Assembly (NCBI GenBank): GCA_011959205.1
Contig: BLLV01000099.1
Location: 1 to 43,310, forward strand
Direction: 5' to 3'
From: Bacteroidaceae bacterium
GTDB taxonomy: Bacteria; Bacteroidota; Bacteroidia; Bacteroidales; Bacteroidaceae
Length of the DNA: 43,310 bases
Shown here: piece after piece, positions 9,812 through 18,533 of the stretch
Layout: each line of letters begins with the position of its first letter
Numbering within the stretch: the first letter of the stretch is position 1
Position numbers and translations under genes: made by a program
The notes under the pieces: model-generated
The model's input: only the letters and a program-made list of their open reading frames with translations
Told to the model about the DNA's origin: nothing
Database searches by the model: none

Positions 9812-10795
9812 CTAACCAATAAATTTACGGTGAGACATTTTTACATTTGTCTGATTCACCATAGCATATTGCAATGTTGTATCAAGACTTTGATGCCCTA
9901 AGAGATGCTGGACCTGCTCTATAGGCATACCTTTATCTATCGCCATTGTCGCCAACGTACGGCGAAATTTATGAGGATGCACCTTAGGAATATTCAATTC
10001 ACGTCCCAAACGACGTAAACGAATTTCCACACCACTTATCTGTAGTCGATCATAAGGTGCTAATAATGAAACAAACAGGGCAGGATTGTCATCTATCCGT
10101 TCTGCCAAATAACGTTGTAAATGTATCTTTGTACGAGCATCGAAATAAACTCGACGTTGCTTATCTCCTTTACCGGTAACGATGCATTCCCGGTTTTCAA
10201 AGTCTATATCGTTCCGATTGAGTTTGACCAACTCCCCGACACGCATACCAGTAGAGGCCAACAAATCAATCAAGGCTAAATCGCGAATACCTTCGCAATG
10301 GTCACGCATTTGTTCTAACGCTTCATCGGAGTATGTTTCTTTGACTGTTTTTCCAACTTTTACTTTATGAATCCGACGTACCGGACTCTTCACAATATAA
10401 TCCTCATCCTCAAGCCATGAAAAGAAACTTGACAAAATGCGACGTATATTGTCTACCGTAACCTTTGTAGCACCGCTTGTCTGCTGATAATCATTTAAGT
10501 AATTACGCAAGTCATCAGTAGTGATATGGCGAATATTTTTTTCTATTTTCCTGATAGCATTATTTAATGTACTTCGATAATAGTGCATCGACTTATCCGA
10601 ACAACCTTCGACTCGTTTAGCCGACAAAAAACTATCTATCAATTCACTATTACCACTGCACTCTTCATTGTTCTTAGACGACACGTTGATATCACGAAAG
10701 GCATAATCTAGCACCTTTCGTAATTGACTCATTTGCTCGTTGTTTAAAACTCCCAGCATAGCCTGCTCTATGTCATTAATCAGATTCTCTATCAT
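9812..10795 (-). CDS. XerD-like tyrosine recombinase inside the hsd operon
   Basis: A 327-aa tyrosine recombinase. It has a SAM-like core-binding domain (about residues 50-140) and a catalytic domain with Arg in STGMRVGEL (near 185), the box HPHKFRR (near 273), LLGH and the Tyr nucleophile in LQYAM (near 309). The catalytic set looks complete. It lies between two hsdS genes on the same strand: 57 bp after the promoter-proximal hsdS and 1 bp before the distal one. In Bacteroidales, recombinases in this position drive phase variation of type I specificity by exchanging hsdS halves, and that is its likely job here. It is less likely to be an element integrase, since no element borders are seen. 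Confidence 0.9.
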   Translation of the reverse strand: MIENLINDIEQAMLGVLNNEQMSQLRKVLDYAFRDINVSSKNNEECSGNSELIDSFLSAKRVEGCSDKSMHYYRSTLNNAIRKIEKNIRHITTDDLRNYLNDYQQTSGATKVTVDNIRRILSSFFSWLEDEDYIVKSPVRRIHKVKVGKTVKETYSDEALEQMRDHCEGIRDLALIDLLASTGMRVGELVKLNRNDIDFENRECIVTGKGDKQRRVYFDARTKIHLQRYLAERIDDNPALFVSLLAPYDRLQISGVEIRLRRLGRELNIPKVHPHKFRRTLATMAIDKGMPIEQVQHLLGHQSLDTTLQYAMVNQTNVKMSHRKFIG

Positions 10796-10852
10796 ATTAT
10801 TAATAAATTAGTTATCCAATTAAGCCGCAGCTATCAACGCATCTCTTTTATT

Positions 10853-11983
10853 CTATCCGTTTATTAAACTCTTTATGACTTTATCGATATGTTCAATGCA
10901 CTGCTTCAATTCAAATTTTGATTTGTCGACCTGTTCTGCTATGAAAACGAATTCAAGTTGTTTGTCCATTGGCGGTAAGATACAATCAAAGTTTCTTAAC
11001 TCAGTGAGCGGCATTCGTGGCATTTTAGTACCTCCAGCTATATCATTTGCATAATTAACGAACTGATTACCCCGCAACAGATGACTCAAAAATACTTTAT
11101 GCAATTTACTAGGCTCTGGACGTAATGGAACCAGTTCTGTCGTTGCCATTCCAGGCTCATCTGGTATCACAACCTTGTTTAAATAAGGCCTTAATTTTGA
11201 GAATAGTACATTCCCTTCATCAAAGGATTGAACAGATAAAGCATTCTCAACATCTTCATAGACCTTCTCTATTATCCTACCAGTATTTGATTCTATCATA
11301 TCAAGATTCAATAGCCAGATTTTGCCAGATAGTTGCTCTTTAGAAGGCATTTCCGGGGCGACATCTTTAATCTTAGCAGTCTTCCAACCTTTTGTATTCG
11401 TAACAGGATTACCAAACATCTCGATAAATTGCGATTTCACCATTTCATCAGTGGTAACAAGCAACTTTTTATAAGCCTCTTTTAACCGATAAGCAGCCCA
11501 AAGCTTATCCGATATGTCTCGCATTTCATCAATTGATGGTAATTCAAACTCATATTCAAGAAGTGTATCTTTAGAAATGCGTTTTGAGTTCATCCCATCA
11601 GCATGTTTATTAGCATATATCCAAAAATGCTCAGAATTAAGCATAAAAGGGATATACCTAATTAAATCTTCACGCGAATATCCTATCGTTTTTTGTGTGT
11701 CTTCTTTTAAACGAAGAATAATAGAATCTCCTGAAGTTATGCCATCAAAGAAAACAATGCCAGCACGTTTAAGATATACGTTTCTTCGTGCTATTAAAAT
11801 ATCATTTGCTTTGAATGCCTTAGCCGAAGTAGTCAATAATTCCGTCCCCTGAAAACGAGTAATAACAGGTTCCCCACTATCGTAGTGTTCCAATCCTATG
11901 AATCTGTCATAATCAGACCGACTCGGATTTTGGACAGAAATAGATATAGGATTGGCTATTGAACTTAAATTAATTATTTTCAT
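10853..11983 (-). CDS. hsdS: Type I specificity subunit HsdS (promoter-proximal copy)
   Basis: A 376-aa HsdS with two recognition domains. The second is opened by MVKSQFIEMFGNP (near residue 185) and closed by EQVDKSKFELKQC near the C-terminus. The N-terminal domain (MKIINLSSIANP...) is not preceded by the SQFIEM repeat, unlike the distal copy, so this gene probably holds the fixed N-terminal half. Its ATG overlaps the end of hsdM by 14 bp, which suggests translational coupling and marks it as the HsdS mainly assembled with HsdM. Its recognition domains are unlike those of the distal copy, so the two should give different methylation motifs. Confidence 0.9.
   Translation of the reverse strand: MKIINLSSIANPISISVQNPSRSDYDRFIGLEHYDSGEPVITRFQGTELLTTSAKAFKANDILIARRNVYLKRAGIVFFDGITSGDSIILRLKEDTQKTIGYSREDLIRYIPFMLNSEHFWIYANKHADGMNSKRISKDTLLEYEFELPSIDEMRDISDKLWAAYRLKEAYKKLLVTTDEMVKSQFIEMFGNPVTNTKGWKTAKIKDVAPEMPSKEQLSGKIWLLNLDMIESNTGRIIEKVYEDVENALSVQSFDEGNVLFSKLRPYLNKVVIPDEPGMATTELVPLRPEPSKLHKVFLSHLLRGNQFVNYANDIAGGTKMPRMPLTELRNFDCILPPMDKQLEFVFIAEQVDKSKFELKQCIEHIDKVIKSLING
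10915..10934. repeat. hsdS spacer-helix repeat, diverged copy 3
   Basis: ATTTTGATTTGTCGACCTGT, encoding QVDKSK at the C-terminal spacer of the promoter-proximal hsdS. It has two mismatches to the copies at 8703 and 9270. Confidence 0.75.
11416..11434. repeat. hsdS shuffling repeat, copy 3
   Basis: ACATCTCGATAAATTGCGA in the centre of the promoter-proximal hsdS. A crossover with the copy at 9237 would join the N-terminal half of this gene to the C-terminal half of the distal one and remove about 2.2 kb, including the recombinase. Confidence 0.85.
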
Positions 11984-13505
11984 GGAATAATAGATTTGTT
12001 AAGGAAGAATATTCTTTTGACAATTGGCTGTGACTTGATTTCCAATTTTCCACGGCCTCGTCATAGTTTAAGAATTCCTCTGATTTTCCCTCTACAAAGA
12101 GAGATACAGAAAGTTTTCCACCATTGGACAAAATATCTTCATTTGTCGCTACTTTACAATAGCCAGTTTCATCAGAGAAGCTATTATAAGCATTGAGCAT
12201 TCTGTTAATATGTTTGTCCTCCAAATAACTTTGTGCATTCTTTCTTGTTACTTCGCTTTCTGCCTCAATAAATAAAACTTTACCTTTCCGGTCATACGGT
12301 TTGTTCTCATTAAATATAATTACGCATGAAATCATCGCGGAATTATAAAATAGATAATGTCCTAAAGCAATGACACATTCAATTTTATCTAATTCAACAA
12401 GTTTCTTTCGTAATTCCTCCTCTTCACGTCTAAAGAGAACACCATGTGGAAAAAGAACAGCAGCTCTACCTGCTTTGGAATCCATTGAAGCAAGAATATG
12501 CTGTAAAAAAGCATAGTCTGCTTTTGATTGTGGTGGTGTGCCGAGGAAGTTACGTCCCCACTTATCATTCATAAATTTTTCACGGTTCCACTCCTTAATA
12601 GAATATGGAGGATTTGCCAAAACTACATCAAACTTACGAAGATGGCTGCCATCCAAGAATGCAGGATGCTCCAACGTGTCAGCACATACTATTGAAAAAT
12701 CCTCTACGCCGTTCAGATAAAGATTCATTCGTGCAATAGAAGAGGTCAATCCATTTACCTCTTGTCCGAACACCTGCACACTCTGCCACTCTTCCCCTTT
12801 GTTGCGAAGATAGTCCAAACATTTAACCAACATTCCCCCGGAACCGCAAGTCGGGTCATAAATACTTTCATTCGGTTTGGGCTGCAGTATTTCAGCCATA
12901 AGCTGAACGACTGTTCTATTCGTATAGAACTCCTGAGCAGTATTTCCGGCATCATCGGCAAACTTTCCAACAAGGTATTCGTATGCTTGCCCCATCTCGT
13001 CGGCAGGACAAACCTTCAGACTCAACGTATATTTAGAGAAATCCTCAATCAACGAAGTGATTATACTATCGGGCATCTTTGCCTTGTTGGTCCAACCATC
13101 CTTTGGGCCAAAAATTCCCTCTAATCCTCCTATTTTTCTGCCATCCATCTCTTTGGCAGGGTTGGCTTGTTCTATGGCAATAAACGCCTCGACTAATTTA
13201 TTACCTACATTTTCGGTTACCTCACGAACATCTCTCCAGTGCGCACCATCAGGAATACGGATGGGGAGATCTTCTACTTGCATACCTGCATACTCAACTC
13301 CTCCTTCACACACAAAACCTTCAAACTGTTCATCATAAACATCGGAAATGCGTTTGAAAAAAAGCAAAGGGAAAATATACTCTTTATATCCTGCCGCATC
13401 AATCTGACCACGCAAATGAGTGGCAGCCGCCCAAAGGAAACTTTTAAGTTCATCGAGCGTAATAGGGTCGTCCGGATGACGATATTGTTTTACTTTTTCT
13501 GCCAT
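11970..13505 (-). CDS. hsdM: Type I methyltransferase subunit HsdM (copy A)
   Basis: A 511-aa N6-adenine methyltransferase subunit. The N-terminal helical HsdM domain (about residues 10-150) is followed by the Rossmann methylase with SAM-binding motif I, YDPTCGSGGML, near 217 and catalytic motif IV, NPPYS, near 298. Both are intact. The C-terminal tail is helical and would contact HsdS. It starts 5 bp after the other hsdM and its end overlaps hsdS. It is clearly related to that other copy but diverged throughout, so this is not a recent tandem duplication. Confidence 0.93.
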   Translation of the reverse strand: MAEKVKQYRHPDDPITLDELKSFLWAAATHLRGQIDAAGYKEYIFPLLFFKRISDVYDEQFEGFVCEGGVEYAGMQVEDLPIRIPDGAHWRDVREVTENVGNKLVEAFIAIEQANPAKEMDGRKIGGLEGIFGPKDGWTNKAKMPDSIITSLIEDFSKYTLSLKVCPADEMGQAYEYLVGKFADDAGNTAQEFYTNRTVVQLMAEILQPKPNESIYDPTCGSGGMLVKCLDYLRNKGEEWQSVQVFGQEVNGLTSSIARMNLYLNGVEDFSIVCADTLEHPAFLDGSHLRKFDVVLANPPYSIKEWNREKFMNDKWGRNFLGTPPQSKADYAFLQHILASMDSKAGRAAVLFPHGVLFRREEEELRKKLVELDKIECVIALGHYLFYNSAMISCVIIFNENKPYDRKGKVLFIEAESEVTRKNAQSYLEDKHINRMLNAYNSFSDETGYCKVATNEDILSNGGKLSVSLFVEGKSEEFLNYDEAVENWKSSHSQLSKEYSSLTNLLFHENN

Positions 13506-13510
13506 ATTGA

Positions 13511-15004
13511 TTATGCGTTAATGAGTAATGAAAATTCGTTCTCCAATCGCTTCACATCTTCGTATGCTTGTTTGAACTCAGCCAACACTTCCGCATAAGG
13601 ACGAATTTCCTCCTTGTGGTAAACCACATAGCGATTGGGCGAAAGATTATACTCTTTATCTCTTATCTCCTGCAATGTAACGATTCGAGAATAGTCCTCT
13701 TCATCGGAGTAATTTTGATAAAGTGAATATAACCTATCTATATCATTCTCTTCTAAAATATTCTGCGCTCTCTTTTGAGTTAGAATTTTGGAACCGTCTA
13801 TCATCAAAATCCGTCCGGAATGATGAGCCTGTTTCATTCTTCGTATTATCAAAAAGCACGGTGAAAGTCCAGTTCCATAAAACAATTTATCTCCTAATGT
13901 AACAACGGCTTCTATCAAATCACTTTCGACTAATTGTTTCCTTATTTCTGCTTCTTGATTTCCACGAAACAGAATACCTTGTGGCATTACAACAGCCATA
14001 CGCCCCTTGCCGGAAGACATAGAACATATCATATGCTGAATCCACGCATAGTCACCACAACTATCACTCGGTGTGCCATAGATATTGCGCTTATATTTAT
14101 CTGAACTCCATTCCGTTGCTCCCCAATTTTCAAGAGAAAATGGAGGGTTTGCTATAACACAATCGAATTTGGCGATATTACCACCTTGAAGAATTTTTGG
14201 GTCTCTCAATGTGTCGCCTTGCATTACATTAAAATCAGATGCACCATGCAGAAATAGATTCATTTTAGCAATGGCCGCATTCACGACATTCTTCTCTTGT
14301 CCGAATATACTTCCACAGCAAAGAGAATCATCGTGCATATATCGTATAGCTTCGATAAGCATTCCTCCACTACCACAAGCAGGATCATATACAGTTTCCC
14401 CCGGTTGCGGATCGAGAATATGCACTAATAATCTCACAACAGAACGAGGAGTATAAAACTCTCCAGCTTGAGCCTTACTATCATCGGCAAACTTCTTCAA
14501 TAATATTTCATAAGCATCACCCATTAAGTCCGCAGGGTAATCCTTATTACCAAGTTTTCGTTTTGATAGATGTTCTATCAGGTCACGAATCTTGCTGTCA
14601 TTGAGAATTGCTTTGTTAGTCCATTTCTGAGATGAAAACATAGATAGCACCCCATACAATGTATCTGGGTTTGCTATCTCTATCTGCCTCATAGCACCGA
14701 CTATGGCAGCTCCAAGATTTTCTGTACGCTCTCGGACTTCTTGCCAATGACAACCATCAGGAATAACAAAACGATGTTGCTCTGGCAGAGATGCATACTC
14801 CTTATCACCACCACTTGATATTAAAGCTTCTTCTGTTTCTTCATCATAAACATCAGATATCCGCTTGTAATAAAGCAAAGGCGTGATATAATCCTTAAAA
14901 TTATCTTGGCTTACAGGACCGCGTATTATATTACAAGCCTCAAACAAGAAATTGTATAAGTCCTGTGCACCTGTAAGTTCTTTATTTATTGTTTTTTTTG
15001 CCAT
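13511..15004 (-). CDS. hsdM: Type I methyltransferase subunit HsdM (copy B)
   Basis: A 497-aa second HsdM, first gene of the type I set. It shows the N-terminal HsdM domain, motif I YDPACGSGGML near residue 206 and motif IV NPPFS near 286, so it should also be catalytically able. Type I enzymes normally use two copies of one HsdM. Two different, apparently intact copies in one operon suggest either a mixed M1M2S complex or alternative partners for the two HsdS proteins. Only 36 bp separate its ATG from the upstream ATPase, so it may be cotranscribed with that gene; I see no clear promoter of its own. Confidence 0.92.
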   Translation of the reverse strand: MAKKTINKELTGAQDLYNFLFEACNIIRGPVSQDNFKDYITPLLYYKRISDVYDEETEEALISSGGDKEYASLPEQHRFVIPDGCHWQEVRERTENLGAAIVGAMRQIEIANPDTLYGVLSMFSSQKWTNKAILNDSKIRDLIEHLSKRKLGNKDYPADLMGDAYEILLKKFADDSKAQAGEFYTPRSVVRLLVHILDPQPGETVYDPACGSGGMLIEAIRYMHDDSLCCGSIFGQEKNVVNAAIAKMNLFLHGASDFNVMQGDTLRDPKILQGGNIAKFDCVIANPPFSLENWGATEWSSDKYKRNIYGTPSDSCGDYAWIQHMICSMSSGKGRMAVVMPQGILFRGNQEAEIRKQLVESDLIEAVVTLGDKLFYGTGLSPCFLIIRRMKQAHHSGRILMIDGSKILTQKRAQNILEENDIDRLYSLYQNYSDEEDYSRIVTLQEIRDKEYNLSPNRYVVYHKEEIRPYAEVLAEFKQAYEDVKRLENEFSLLINA

Positions 15005-15040
15005 CTAATAACTCTGTCAAATAGTGAATTTGAGATTCCT

Positions 15041-16414
15041 TTATTTCATTAACTCAACAACATCTTCCGGCAACATCACATTCTCGGAATCACCTTTCGG
15101 AGCGTTCTTAAGGAACAGCACCGGAACGATGGTGTAGTTCTTAGCAAACGGCAGCAGATTAGCTTTGCGGAGAAGTGCAGCAGTTAACTGTTTGTCATTC
15201 TCCCCTGTTGTCCATTTGCATTCTCCGACCAACATAGACTTTTTATCAAGCGATTCAGCCATTACATCGAACTCGACCTGCTCCGGCTTCTTATCCTCAT
15301 TGAGAACAGAACCCCACCAGCGTTTTGCTTTGCCATAAACTACTCCATTAACAAGATTTCCTGTGACGGCATCCCGACACAGTTTTTCCCATTGCATACT
15401 CACATACTCAGAGAAATGAGTAGTCAAAGCCTGTTCTATGGGTAAACGACGACCAAGTTCAATGAACGAACGATTAGGAACAACAAACTGATAGTAAAAT
15501 GCCATAAACGGATCGGCAATCTTGTAGAGGCTCTTTTTCGCATTCTTTTCATCAATCCCGAACGGAACATCTTTTTCCAAAAAACCGAGATCAACAAGTT
15601 TCTTCAAGGGACGCGACAGATTAGTTGCAGGTTCATTGCATCGTGCAGCAATTTCAGAAAGGCGATTTGCACCAGTACCGATATAAGACATTATTGTCGA
15701 AGTCTTGACAATATCCTTAACATCATCCTGAAAAAGTTTTATCGGCTCCTCATAAAGAGCCCCATTTACAGAAAGGATATTATGCCACATGGCATCATCA
15801 AGCGAAATTCTGTTTTCCCTCAGTTCCCAATAGCGCGGCACACCGCCCCATACAGCATACTCTTCAATAGCGTTCATCGCATTAAGGTTCAATGCCTCCT
15901 GAATATAGGGTAAACGTATAGGTGTAAGCCTCATTATCTCATCAGCACGACCATAAAGAGGTGCTGTAGAATCAAAAAACAACCCATACATCATATTTTG
16001 TGACGAACCACAAAGCACCAGATTATACTTCAACTGTTTCTCATCAACAAGTTTCTGCAATACAGACGGCAGTTCAGGAGATTGCTCCACAAGATATGGA
16101 AATTCATCCAAGCATAGAGTAAAACGATTGTCTGTTCGATAATTGACCGCACGAAACATTGACTCCCAATCGGGATACGACAACTTCTCAAAATCAGGAA
16201 ACACCTGTGCTATCACTTTTGCAAGTAATGCCCTCTGATGTTGACCTTCCGAACGGTCTGCAAGGAAGTATACATCATTTTCTGACAACACCCTTTTAAT
16301 AAGCGTTGATTTACCCAATCGTCTGCGACCATACATCACAACTAACGAGGATTTCTCTCTTGCAAGAGCATCCTTCAGTCGTGTTGCTTCATCTATTCTA
16401 TCAACAAATTTCAT
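15041..16414 (-). CDS. ATPase with DUF234-type nuclease-like C-terminus
   Basis: A 457-aa STAND/AAA-type ATPase of the PF01637 type: Walker A in VMYGRRRLGKSTLI (about residues 29-42), Walker B CLDEFPYLV and sensor LCGSSQNMM. A winged-helix region and a DUF234-like C-terminus follow, with D...VGECKW resembling a PD-(D/E)xK nuclease core (EFDVMAES then GECK). The longest reading frame begins with a TTG at 16465, but a good promoter lies between 16436 and 16466, so I start at ATG 16414 (MKFVDRIDE); ATG 16423 would leave almost no leader. The role of this family is unclear. It lies just upstream of hsdM and may belong to the same transcript. A related protein is encoded at 20039. Confidence 0.85.
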   Translation of the reverse strand: MKFVDRIDEATRLKDALAREKSSLVVMYGRRRLGKSTLIKRVLSENDVYFLADRSEGQHQRALLAKVIAQVFPDFEKLSYPDWESMFRAVNYRTDNRFTLCLDEFPYLVEQSPELPSVLQKLVDEKQLKYNLVLCGSSQNMMYGLFFDSTAPLYGRADEIMRLTPIRLPYIQEALNLNAMNAIEEYAVWGGVPRYWELRENRISLDDAMWHNILSVNGALYEEPIKLFQDDVKDIVKTSTIMSYIGTGANRLSEIAARCNEPATNLSRPLKKLVDLGFLEKDVPFGIDEKNAKKSLYKIADPFMAFYYQFVVPNRSFIELGRRLPIEQALTTHFSEYVSMQWEKLCRDAVTGNLVNGVVYGKAKRWWGSVLNEDKKPEQVEFDVMAESLDKKSMLVGECKWTTGENDKQLTAALLRKANLLPFAKNYTIVPVLFLKNAPKGDSENVMLPEDVVELMK

Positions 16415-16435
16415 AGTCCACATTATTATGCAGTG

Positions 16436-16466
16436 CAAACATAATGTTTTTGTGGCATAATACAAA
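16436..16466 (-). promoter_or_regulatory. Bacteroides-type promoter for the ATPase/hsd transcript
   Basis: On the minus strand a TTTG at 16463-16466 is followed by exactly 19 bases and then TATGTTTG at 16436-16443. This matches the Bacteroidales sigma-A pattern TTTG-N19-TAnnTTTG. A start about 7 bases downstream (near 16428) gives a leader of roughly 14 nt to the ATG at 16414. Confidence 0.7.
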
Positions 16467-16532
16467 ATTTTAAACTGTATTTTTTTATCCTGATAGAGTC
16501 ATTATCGACTTATATGCAGAAAAAAGTGAGTT

Positions 16533-16853
16533 TTATCCCTTTTTCGAAGCTCTTTTCCTTGTCTTCAAACTCAAATCCTGTAATGTTTTCCCTAGTTTGT
16601 CTTCTTTGGCCAACCACAGAATATCATCGTCAAGCTGTAAAGCATACAACACGCGCAAATATATTCCGATTGACACTGTAGACACTCCTTTCTCTATTCG
16701 TGATACAGTCAACGGAGAACAGGTTGCACGTTCTGCCACTTGAGCCACACTCAGATTCCTACGCAAACGAGCCAATTTTATCTGCTCTCCCACTACTGAC
16801 ATCTTTTGCTCTAATTTTCGAGGCAATTTAGTCCCCATTGTATTCTTTGCCAT
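16533..16853 (-). CDS. XRE-family regulator, HipB-like
   Basis: A 106-aa DNA-binding protein with one XRE helix-turn-helix (about residues 22-76: ARLRRNLSVAQVAERATCSP then TVSRIEKG) and a basic tail, KTRKRASKK. It resembles the antitoxin/regulator normally found just before hipA in Bacteroides, but no hipA follows; the next gene is the DUF234-type ATPase 118 bp downstream with its own promoter. It is therefore either an orphan antitoxin or the regulator of the restriction island. A weak -7-like element (TATCTTTA, minus strand of 16875-16882) lies just upstream of the ATG. Confidence 0.8.
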   Translation of the reverse strand: MAKNTMGTKLPRKLEQKMSVVGEQIKLARLRRNLSVAQVAERATCSPLTVSRIEKGVSTVSIGIYLRVLYALQLDDDILWLAKEDKLGKTLQDLSLKTRKRASKKG

Positions 16854-17396
16854 ATCAACACATCATATAATATGTAAAGATACTACTTTTTATTTATTTA
16901 ATGATACATTGCACATAAAAATCGCATCAAAGCCATATAATCAGTCATAGACATAATCATTTGGAACAGAATTTCAAAATTAAATACCATCATATTATTC
17001 GTAAGCACCGTATACATCTACTCACAGATAAAATACCATTCGTTATACCGGCGTAAACAACCCCTCCTTGCAGTATCTGTTTAATATTAGTTTGACCATT
17101 CAAGCGAAAAGTAACTTTACTTTATCCCTGTATTCATATATACACGCATTAAAGTAAAACTAAAAGAGGGAAAAGGATAAATATCTGTAATCAAAGAGAA
17201 ATGAAAGGGCAATATTTCTATAAACAAGAATTTATATTATTGTATATCTGTGTGTTATAAAATACAACTTGTTTTCTTATCTATTCCTGTGAAATTCCAT
17301 TTATACCCATTTTTGAATTATTTTTGTTACCTGTTTCGATACTTATATCAAACCGATTTACTATATTTGCACAAGAATATAAAACACTGGAGCACA
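16854..17396. other. Divergent intergenic region; probable left element end
   Basis: 543 A+T-rich bases with no convincing gene, between the minus-strand island and the plus-strand element. Base composition changes sharply at its right edge, so the left attachment site probably lies here, but I could not find a matching repeat on the right. Two weak plus-strand promoter-like elements are visible: TTTG at 17091 with TAACTTTA at 17112, and TATATTTG at 17362-17369. The second lies 27 bases before the integrase ATG. Confidence 0.4.
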
Positions 17397-18530
17397 ATGG
17401 GTAGAAAAAAGCAATCAAAAGTAGACAAAAGTCCGTTCAAGCTGCGGAGAAGAAAACTTGCGGACGGTCGTGAGTCCCTTTTTATAGACCGCACGGTTGA
17501 CGGCAAGCACGAATACGAGTTCCTTAAATTGTATCTTGTACCGGAAAATTCCGTCAAGGCGAAACGTGAAAATGCAAAAACGCTCCGTCAGGCGGAGGAA
17601 CTCATCATTGCCAAGACCGAAAACATGGTTGATGACAAGGCACAGGAGGAAGCAGCCAAAGACAAGTCCAAGATGTTGTTGTCCGACTTCATTGGCCTGT
17701 TGATGGAGGAATACAAGCAACGGGGACAGCCCGCACATCTGCATTTAAGGGCATCACGTACCAAATTCGAGAAGTTCCGCCCCGGTACAAGATTGTGTGA
17801 CATGGACAAGAGATTCTGTACCGATTATGCCGAGTGGCTTCAATCCGAACCTCTCACTCCGCAAGGAAAGTCGCTCGCCCAAGCCACCGCCTGTTCCTGT
17901 TTCTGGATTCTCGGCATCATCCTGTCCGCTGCCTGGCAGAAAGGGTATATAAAGAACAATCCTTGGAAGCTGCTGAGCGCCAAGGAAAAGATAGCGAGAC
18001 CGGAAAGCAAGCGTGAGTTCCTGACCCTTGACGAAGTCCGCAAACTGGAGGACACCCCCTATATCAAGGAGAATATACGCAGGGCATTTCTGTTTACCTG
18101 CTATTGCGGATTGCGTGTAGGCGATGTTACGGACTTGTGCTGGAGCGACATATCCGTCAATGGCGGGCAGCACTTCGTATCGGTGGTGATGCAGAAAAAC
18201 TCCAAACCCATATCGCTTCCTCTTCCCGCCAAGGCGTTATCGTGGCTTCCTGAGCGGGGAGAACCGGAGGCATCGGTATTCTCGCTTCCGTCCCATACCG
18301 TCCTGAACAAGCATTTACGTAAATGGGCGGAACTGGCAGGGCTGGACAGACACCTTCATTTTCACCTGAGCCGCCATACCTACGGAACAATGCTGATAAC
18401 CGCTGGGGTTGACCTTTATACCGCCAGCAAGATGATGGGACATGCCGATGTGCGCCCCACGCAGGTTTACGCAAAAATCGTTGACAGGAAAAAAGAAGAG
18501 GCCGTTTCACTGATAGACAAAGTATTTTAA
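17397..18530 (+). CDS. Tyrosine integrase 1 of a tandem pair
   Basis: A 377-aa tyrosine recombinase of the Bacteroides element type. It has an N-terminal arm-binding region (KLADGRESLFIDRTVDG), a SAM-like core domain and a catalytic domain with Arg in CGLRVGDV (near residue 237), HLSRHTYG (near 322), MMGHADVR and the Tyr nucleophile in QVYAKI (near 358). The frame is open upstream to 17250, but that extension is hydrophobic and contains the TATATTTG box, so I start at ATG 17397 (MGRKKQSK). The second integrase begins 3 bp after its stop. The codon choice and higher G+C differ strongly from the genes to the left. Confidence 0.92.
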   Translation: MGRKKQSKVDKSPFKLRRRKLADGRESLFIDRTVDGKHEYEFLKLYLVPENSVKAKRENAKTLRQAEELIIAKTENMVDDKAQEEAAKDKSKMLLSDFIGLLMEEYKQRGQPAHLHLRASRTKFEKFRPGTRLCDMDKRFCTDYAEWLQSEPLTPQGKSLAQATACSCFWILGIILSAAWQKGYIKNNPWKLLSAKEKIARPESKREFLTLDEVRKLEDTPYIKENIRRAFLFTCYCGLRVGDVTDLCWSDISVNGGQHFVSVVMQKNSKPISLPLPAKALSWLPERGEPEASVFSLPSHTVLNKHLRKWAELAGLDRHLHFHLSRHTYGTMLITAGVDLYTASKMMGHADVRPTQVYAKIVDRKKEEAVSLIDKVF

Positions 18531-18533
18531 GAC

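Noticed and set aside
9811..9819. TTG start for the distal hsdS.
   Set aside because: It overlaps the recombinase gene, and ATG 9810 follows immediately in frame.
16415..16465. TTG start for the DUF234-type ATPase at 16465.
   Set aside because: A well-matched promoter (16436-16466) overlaps this extension, so the transcript begins after it.
17250..17396. N-terminal extension of integrase 1.
   Set aside because: Its sequence is not integrase-like and it covers the probable promoter region.
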